Positions 7,654 to 12,540 of a DNA stretch of 12,540 bases are shown piece after piece; the stretch's first letter is position 1; each line of letters begins with the position of its first letter. Source of the stretch: Acanthaster planci (lineage: Eukaryota > Echinodermata > Asteroidea > Valvatida > Acanthasteridae); contig NW_019091426.1 of the NCBI RefSeq assembly GCF_001949145.1, positions 1,135,488 through 1,148,027 of the forward strand. Direction: 5' to 3'. The translations under genes were made by a program, and so were the position numbers. The notes under the pieces are model-generated. The model was not told the DNA's origin and did no database searches. It saw nothing but the letters and a program-made list of their open reading frames with translations.

Positions 7654-8240
7654 CAATGGTATTGGTTTAGTCACTGCTACTGGCTGAAACAAGAATGAAG
7701 ATCAACTCTATGTGCATGTCAGTGTGTTGATCGATGAGGTACGCAGAGGTCAAAATACTGTTGCATTGCAACATTGTAAAGAGGAACCTCACGCGTTGTG
7801 TGATAGTTAATGTGAGGACTTAGAAGTGCCTGGTACCCTCTAGTCTCCACCACTCCTATTTTCTGAGCACTAGAAATCATCCCCACAACACTACCAGCAA
7901 GGACTGAATAGCATGCTCACTGTACACCGGTGCTCAAACTCATGCCCTTACATATCCAATGGCCGATCTTGTTGTAGTAATCACCCCTCTCCTGAATTCA
8001 TCACAAACAGAAGTACGACTCCAATGTTAGAGCAGTTTGAAGTGCTCCGCTAATTTCTGTTCTGGGGTAAAGATTGACAGAGAGGTCAGATGGAATGAAG
8101 AGGCACTACTTGTGTCAACAGTGACTGATGAGCTAAATGCTGACATGGCAATGCGTGATACACCCAATGTACATCAACTTCCACACTGTTGTAAACGCCT
8201 CAGTAATTTCTGCCCCTTTGACCAAGCAATTTAGTTCTAA

Positions 8241-8504
8241 TATTTATTGGACTAGAACTCGGCCCGCTGGTTTATTAGCTGTCAATCTGATGCAGCCATG
8301 GGAAGAGTTCTGGTTATTCTGGTGGGGGGTAACCCCCCATTTCTTTAAAAGTGGCTACTGATGAATTGATTGGGCACAGAGAACTGTACAGTATGAGCAT
8401 CAAGAAATTTATCGCATAATTAGAAAAAGCCAAACAACAGTCAATTCATGTGCAACCCTGCGGAATAAGAGAAAGCAGAACGGACAGTTCATTACATGAT
8501 TTTC
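8241..8504. other. Intergenic, no supported gene
   Basis: No gene, repeat or RNA motif is recognised in this short stretch. Confidence 0.5.
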
Positions 8505-8936
8505 TTATACAGGGGTGTGAAATCTCTGCTTTTCAACAGATTTCTGCTTTTTTTTGTTGAATATGCCAAATTTCATTTTCTGCTTTTTTGCCAGATTTTT
8601 CTTGTTTTTCTCCCTTGGCACAAGTGCCAGTGTTTGGCCTGGCTGAACTATACACGTCCTCTTTCCGCCAGCAAACAGGGCTGGAGCGCCGCGTAGTCCA
8701 TGCGACTGATTCTGCCATACAACACGGAACAGTGTACATGGACATGCCGTGCGTGCAGTGTATACAATTTGTGTGGGCATTACTTCGGCTCGGAACAAGT
8801 CTTGCGTGTAAACAGCATCCTCAGACCCTCCGGTCATTGTGCTGTGATTGGCTGCCAATGAAACATCAACATTCATATATGTGTCAGTGGGACTTGCTAC
8901 AGCCGTTCCTGCGTGAGCGGAAGTAGTGACTAACAA
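8505..8936 (-). other. Unidentified open frame with Lys-rich tail
   Basis: This is the longest non-receptor open frame in the window: 143 codons from ATG (8936) to a stop at 8505. The first half is Ala/Thr/Ser-rich with a C-P-C. The second half ends in a basic stretch dominated by K, Q and N. The basic end is encoded by three AAAGCAGA-type units (plus-strand TCTGCTTT at 8525-8532, 8543-8550 and 8579-8586) inside poly-A-rich DNA, so it may reflect simple repetitive sequence and not selection. I recognise no domain, signal peptide or membrane segment. It could be a repeat-element remnant, a single exon, or chance; another frame on the same strand (8533-8745) is also open. Confidence 0.25.
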
Positions 8937-9158
8937 GCTCCACCATAACTTGTGGTAGCAAATATTTCACTATAAATTTGCGGCTTGAAATAAGGTTAGT
9001 AAATTTTTGACTAAGTTGATCGAGGGCTTTGTGGCAACTGGCACGGGGTGTGCAAAGTTCTTTTGTCACGCATCATCATGCAGTTTTGCATCATTTTGTG
9101 TCGGCTTTCAAACAATTTTTGGACACAAATTCACCCAAGTGTGTATTTGCCTGCAACT
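8937..9158. other. Intergenic, no supported gene
   Basis: Overlapping short frames on both strands show no motif. Nothing else is seen. Confidence 0.5.
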
Positions 9159-9286
9159 GGGGACCCCCTATTGTTCCTCTTTTGTTTGTACTTTAACTTT
9201 TGTACAAGACCACCCATATGTTTTGTACACAGTTGTCAATCGGGGACCCTCTGTCAATCGGGGACCTTATTGTCCTCTTTTGTTCA
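9159..9286 (+). repeat. Small direct-repeat cluster
   Basis: TGTCAATCGGGGACC occurs twice in tandem with an 18-bp period (9234-9248 and 9252-9266). A longer imperfect unit, GGGGACC-(n)-ATTGT-(t)-CCTCTTTTGTT, occurs at 9159-9184 and again at 9260-9284, about 100 bp apart. The cluster keeps one plus-strand frame open (9200-9532), where the tandem unit reads as L-S-I-G-D-P/L twice, but no domain is recognisable. It is probably a fragment of a larger tandem or dispersed repeat. Confidence 0.6.
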
Positions 9287-10068
9287 GGGTTTCCAATTGA
9301 ATGCAGAAACAAACTGATAGAAATGTCAGTGCAACATAAATCATGTACAACTGTCCAAAAAAAGGTTCTGACTTGGATACAGTCTTTGACAAGACCAATC
9401 CTCCAGTTACAAATCCGTGGAAATGTACATTTAATGGAATACACTGTAGACAGTCAGGTGACACAATCCGTGCCGGGAAAATCTAAAATAATGGACATCC
9501 GATGTGCATTTGTTAAAGAATTGAAATTTTGAAAATGTGCTCAGATCAGGTGGGAAAATGGCCAACTCACTCTATGAACCCTGATGTTTGCAATTTTGGT
9601 ATACCTATTAATAAGTTCATTTCAACTTACTGGAATTTCGGCCAATTATTAAGAAAAAGTAAACTTAAAAATATACATAGCCTAAATTGCAATGAGAAAA
9701 ACTGGCCAATGGTTGCACCAAGAGACGGTAAAATGTACTACCGAGCATCTACAAAAAAATGTACCTGTACATTTCAAAATTTTGCCAGGCCCTTAAGCGG
9801 GCCTTGACCTGATGCCATATTTGCTTCCCGCTTGGTATTTCAGCTATTTTCAGCTCCTTTTTTTTATGTTCCACTCAGACCCCTGTGAGTGAAACTGGTT
9901 CCTGATAGTTTGTTCATAAGAAGCTTGAATCTTAACTTATTTTCAACCAAGAGCTCCTATAAAAGGACTTCATTAGTTTTACACTGTAAATTATTTCACA
10001 TTAAGAATGACGGTGAAATGTGAAGAGAAATAAACCATTCATTTTGAAACCACAGCATGCAGCAATGA
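9287..10068. other. Intergenic, no supported gene
   Basis: Plus-strand frames at 9200-9532 and 9529-9807 are open for about 90-110 codons but show no recognisable domain and no good coding signature. A small hairpin (AGGCCC-TTAAGC-GGGCCT, about 9787-9804) is the only other structure seen. Confidence 0.5.
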
Positions 10069-10263
10069 AAGCAGACAAGCAAGGGCATGACAGTAAACAG
10101 TTTTTGGAAGAAGTTTTCTGTAACCGCAGAGAGCGGCATGAACACTGTTAAGAATACATTGCAAGATAATGGCTCAGTCATCCCAAAGAACAGCCTAAGT
10201 AGTAGTGTCCCCGTAAAAAATTCCTGGGACCTGTCTGTTGGAAAACGCATCTCGTCATACTGA
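10069..10263 (+). CDS. Possible 3'-terminal exon of an unknown gene
   Basis: A 64-codon frame runs from just after an in-frame TGA (10066-10068) to TGA at 10261-10263. Its translation looks protein-like: a basic/aromatic start (F-W-K-K-F), then N-T-V-K-N-T-L, a Ser/Pro/Val stretch (S-S-S-V-P-V-K-N-S-W-D-L) and an end in G-K-R-I-S-S-Y. A splice acceptor could be GCAG at 10071-10074 or the nearby AGs, though the pyrimidine tract is weak. Downstream is about 690 bp of A+T-rich DNA with an AATAAA at 10954-10959, consistent with a 3' UTR. No upstream exon is identified and I do not recognise the protein. Chance openness is a real alternative; the opposite strand is also open over most of the same stretch. 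Confidence 0.3.
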   Translation, partial: KQTSKGMTVNSFWKKFSVTAESGMNTVKNTLQDNGSVIPKNSLSSSVPVKNSWDLSVGKRISSY

Positions 10264-10953
10264 GACAGCTAAGATTTTTACAGGCAAGTGAAACCCCCAT
10301 TTGAAGTGTACCCTTCTTGCACTCTTACAGTTTGTGGACTGTGTACATCTATGTCTTGCCTGTAGATGAACTGGTGTTCAACTTTGCTGTCGGTCCCTTT
10401 TAGTATTTTTGTTTTATTTGGTCTGAAAAACAGATTTTTTCATCACAAGTTTTACACCTTCCCTTTCGGGATGAATATGTTAATCCATATTAGACAGTTT
10501 TAAACATAATTTATTTATGGTTTTAAGAAATGTTCAAGATTTATCCCAAATTTCCCTCAACTTCAAAACCCACTCACTTTCTTGAATACATTAATTTACT
10601 TTGAGAAATGAAGTTTATACTTACTGCAAAAAAGATGTGAAATTGTCTGAGGTATTTATGAAATACATTGAAAGCTAGTCTAAAGGTTTGGAGCCAAATC
10701 TGCAATTTAGTTTTATTTATGCTGCTTTTGATAAACAGGCAGAATTAAAGTTCTAGGAACTTTGAAAAAAATCAACTCTTTCATCCTTAAATTCAGCTTT
10801 CCTTGAAGTTAAATTTCTCTGCAGAGTTACTTTTTGACACTGACTTTTGCAGAAGACTTGGATTTGTAAATTTTGAATTTGCCAAGCATGTCACTTCAGG
10901 AATGTTCCCTTAATTAAAATTGCCCAGAACTTGTCTAATTCAAGGTCTGGTTT

Positions 10954-10959
10954 AATAAA
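10954..10959 (+). promoter_or_regulatory. Candidate polyadenylation signal
   Basis: This is an AATAAA hexamer followed by T/GT-containing sequence. It is given only as the possible end of a transcript containing the frame at 10069-10263. Such hexamers are common by chance in A+T-rich DNA. Confidence 0.2.
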
Positions 10960-11188
10960 TGTACACATCTGTCAAAAGTTATTTGCTGAAACCACAGCTA
11001 AATCATTGAAACTGCTGTGTGTCATCAATCAGGTCCATTTCACCAGCAAGTTTGGCATGAGAGGAATTCTCATGGTGAAATTTTCCCAACTTGACACAAG
11101 TTCAGTCTCAGTAAATTTGCTTTGTGAATGCATGTGACATTCCCAGTCTCATTTGCCTGAAGTATCATACTAACCCAAGCTTCTGAAC

Positions 11189-11202
11189 CTTGTGTACACA
11201 AG
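11189..11202. repeat. 14-bp perfect palindrome
   Basis: CTTGTGTACACAAG is its own reverse complement. It lies about 220 bp beyond the 3' end of receptor copy 3. No specific binding factor is assigned. Confidence 0.5.
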
Positions 11203-11421
11203 CTAGTAAAATGGGCAGTTCAGCTAGCTTAATTTTACTGTCATGAAATGCTGTCATTTCTGAAGCCTTTTGAGTCAGTTGCTGTACGGTGTAGTAAATT
11301 TCCACACCCGCATTTTAATCTTGTAACGATGGCGAAATGCATTAAGGTGTGTTTTAAGGGTGAACTTTCAAGTCACGAAGTTCTTGGTGCAGTGTTCAGT
11401 TGATGAGCTTGTATTTGACTT

Positions 11422-12363
11422 TTAGGCTTGGATGTCAACAGGTGCCACTGACCTTTTGCAGCAGGGAAATCTGTCGGTGAAAATTTTCTTGGCTCTCTGA
11501 CGGTACGAGCGATTGAACAGACAGTAGATGAACACATTGCAGGCGCTGTTGGATATAATGAGCCAGGAAAACACAAACTGAAGCCACTCGGCAACCTCCT
11601 CTTTTGTGTAACCCTCAATGACTCTGGTAATAAGGAATGGCGTGAAACAGACTGCAAATGTCAGAGTCACAATGATGAACGTCTTCACGGCTTTGTTGTC
11701 TTGAATGTTGTTCTGGTCATTTGGATCACAGTTGATTCGTTTCTGATGTTTGCGGCTGATTTGAATGATTCGGTAGTATATGCACATCATTATAAATACT
11801 GGAACCACATCAGAGAACAGAAGCAAAAGGATATTTAACTCTGTAGAGACATTATCGTAAAAGCACAGAGCTGCACCTTGAAAATACTTGACAGGTACTT
11901 GGAATAGATACAATATTGCAATCTGAAAACATGCAGCTCCGATTGATGCAACAATAACAGAGGTAATAACACGACGTCTGGAGCACCAAACAGGAAACTT
12001 GTAGGGCCGAGTGATGGCAATGTACCGTTCAACATTTAAACTGATGAGTGAAATCATTGAGAGCAGCAAAGCAATTGCTGGCAGAATGGCTATTATGTGG
12101 CACACGACATCTCCAAAGGGCCGGCGGTGTATAGCTGAAGCAACAACAGTGAAAACCACCAGAAAACCCACCGTGAGGTCGGACACTGCCAGGGATGTCA
12201 TCAAGATCTTGGTGCTGTCTGCCAGGTTAGACATGTGACGTGTAACAGCAATGGAAAGAATGTTTCCAGCTATGATCAGCAATCCCATAAGGATGCCAAA
12301 AGCGGTGCAGAAAACGACCCCCAGTTTGGGTGAATCCATTGAATCTGTCAATGAATTATTCAT
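11422..12363 (-). CDS. Class A (rhodopsin-like) GPCR, orphan, array copy 3
   Basis: A 313-residue receptor, identical in length to copy 2, beginning at an ATG with A at -3; an in-frame stop lies upstream with no earlier Met. Motifs sit at the same positions as in copy 2: N-N-S sequon at residue 2, N34, D62, C88 paired with C167, E112-R113-Y114, P188, Y196, F240-T-P242, N276-V-F-I-Y280 and C301-C302. Residue 140, where Trp 4.50 is expected, is Ser. TM1-TM4 and the first loops differ from copy 2 at roughly three residues in ten, including ECL1 (H-R-R-P for D-R-W-P). From residue 156 to 293 only one residue differs (V187 for Ile). The tail then diverges again at residues 294-300 before an identical C-terminus. 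This suggests a changed ligand pocket on a shared signalling half, but no ligand or coupling can be read from the sequence. Confidence 0.95.
   Translation of the reverse strand: MNNSLTDSMDSPKLGVVFCTAFGILMGLLIIAGNILSIAVTRHMSNLADSTKILMTSLAVSDLTVGFLVVFTVVASAIHRRPFGDVVCHIIAILPAIALLLSMISLISLNVERYIAITRPYKFPVWCSRRRVITSVIVASIGAACFQIAILYLFQVPVKYFQGAALCFYDNVSTELNILLLLFSDVVPVFIMMCIYYRIIQISRKHQKRINCDPNDQNNIQDNKAVKTFIIVTLTFAVCFTPFLITRVIEGYTKEEVAEWLQFVFSWLIISNSACNVFIYCLFNRSYRQRAKKIFTDRFPCCKRSVAPVDIQA
11485..11906 (-). repeat. Near-identical tract shared with copy 2
   Basis: This is the partner of 6653-7074: 419 of 422 bases are identical and the tract has no indels. At two of the three differing sites (11740, 11805) copy 3 carries the same base as the copy 1 pseudogene; at the third (11900) copy 2 does. 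Confidence 0.9.
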
Positions 12364-12540
12364 TGTTTTCTCCCGTTCAAAATGAGTAGAAAGAAAACTC
12401 TTGCCGATAACTGCTCGCTTGTTTCAGATTGTCAAGCTCTGAATGAGATATTAGATAGTTGGGCAATTAGGTGGTGTTATCCCACAATTACCAATGACTT
12501 CTCAGTCTTGTTTTGGGTACACAGTCAATGATGCTGGCTG
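12364..12540 (-). repeat. Duplicated 5' flank of receptor copy 3 (cut by window end)
   Basis: It matches the proximal upstream sequence of copies 1 and 2, including GTTCAAAATGAG (12375-12386) and the AGTTGGGCAATTAGGTGGTGTTATCCCACA-like block near 12457-12486, which is closest to copy 2. The match continues to the window edge, so the full extent of the duplication cannot be seen here. Confidence 0.75.
12370..12491 (-). promoter_or_regulatory. Candidate 5'-leader intron, copy 3
   Basis: A donor-like TTG|GTAATT starts at 12491 and an acceptor-like GGGAG has its AG at 12371-12370, six bases before the ATG, after a TTTTCTTTCTACTCATTTT tract. The intron would be 122 nt. The donor is weaker than in copies 1 and 2 (T at +5 instead of G). 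Confidence 0.3.

Larger units (their letters stand above)
7532..8240 (-). repeat. Duplicated 5' flank of receptor copy 2
   Basis: This block is collinear with 3015-3790 upstream of copy 1, with scattered matching blocks (see the anchor at 8119-8135). The 150 bp nearest the gene also match upstream of copy 3. Shared blocks in all three copies include the run TTCAAAATGAG (here CTCAAAATGAG, 7544-7554) and the AGGTGGTGT...CCCRCA string at about 7610-7627. It probably holds promoter and leader. The plus-strand open frames at 8037-8234 and 8137-8361 overlap each other and lack motifs, so they are not called. Confidence 0.7.
10264..11421. other. A+T-rich intergenic DNA or 3' UTR; 3' flank of copy 3
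   Basis: No supported gene. If the frame at 10069-10263 is a terminal exon, 10264 to about 10975 would be its 3' UTR. A perfect 14-bp palindrome lies at 11189-11202. No minus-strand AATAAA is close after the copy 3 stop codon; the nearest TTTATT strings are near 10509 and 10712, over 700 bp away. Confidence 0.5.

Noticed and set aside
9094-9129. TTTGTGTC / GACACAAA inverted pair
   Set aside because: Only eight bases pair, with a loop of about 20 bases, in A+T-rich DNA. It is not distinguishable from chance.
1-12540. CRISPR arrays, operons, ribosome binding sites or other prokaryotic systems
   Set aside because: No regularly spaced repeats or clustered prokaryote-style genes exist. The gene content and density are those of an animal genome.

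Overview
The window looks like nuclear DNA of an invertebrate animal. It is A+T-rich and gene-sparse, its receptor genes have uninterrupted coding regions, and it carries fossils of typical animal mobile elements (a MITE-like palindrome, a tRNA-derived SINE scrap, a zinc-finger fragment of the kind found in hAT-like transposons). A marine deuterostome (cephalochordate, hemichordate or echinoderm) or a cnidarian would fit, because these groups carry large tandem expansions of single-exon class A GPCRs. The sequence alone does not settle which.

The main content is a head-to-tail array of three paralogous seven-transmembrane receptor genes, all on the minus strand and about 4.5-4.8 kb apart. Copy 1 (2099-3014) is a pseudogene with two frameshifts, an early stop codon and a deletion in TM5/ICL3. 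Copies 2 (6590-7531) and 3 (11422-12363) are intact, and each encodes 313 residues. Both keep the class A framework (N1.50, D2.50, the Cys3.25-ECL2 disulphide, E-R-Y, P5.50, Y5.58, P6.50, N7.49, Y7.53). They lack W4.50, have F in place of W6.48, V in place of P7.50, and P instead of Asp at 3.32, so they are a divergent orphan group and not amine receptors.

Copies 2 and 3 differ at roughly three residues in ten across TM1-TM4. They are almost identical in DNA (3 differences in 422 bp, silent sites included) from the end of TM4 to helix 8. That mosaic points to recent gene conversion or unequal exchange. Homology also extends upstream of the start codons: copies 1 and 2 match over about 700 bp, and all three copies share a splice-donor-like site 94-128 bp upstream of an acceptor-like AG, suggesting a short intron in the 5' leader.

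Between the receptors lie a 145-bp near-perfect palindrome (4756-4900) with a 17-bp repeat inserted in it, a zinc-finger fragment on the plus strand (5251-5487), an unidentified lysine-rich open frame (8505-8936, minus), a small direct-repeat cluster (9159-9286), and a possible 3'-terminal exon of an unknown plus-strand gene (10069-10263). The rest is A+T-rich intergenic DNA in which I see no supported gene. No prokaryotic features are present, and I found no evidence of a new multi-gene system. The most informative signals are the conversion mosaic and the unusual receptor motifs.
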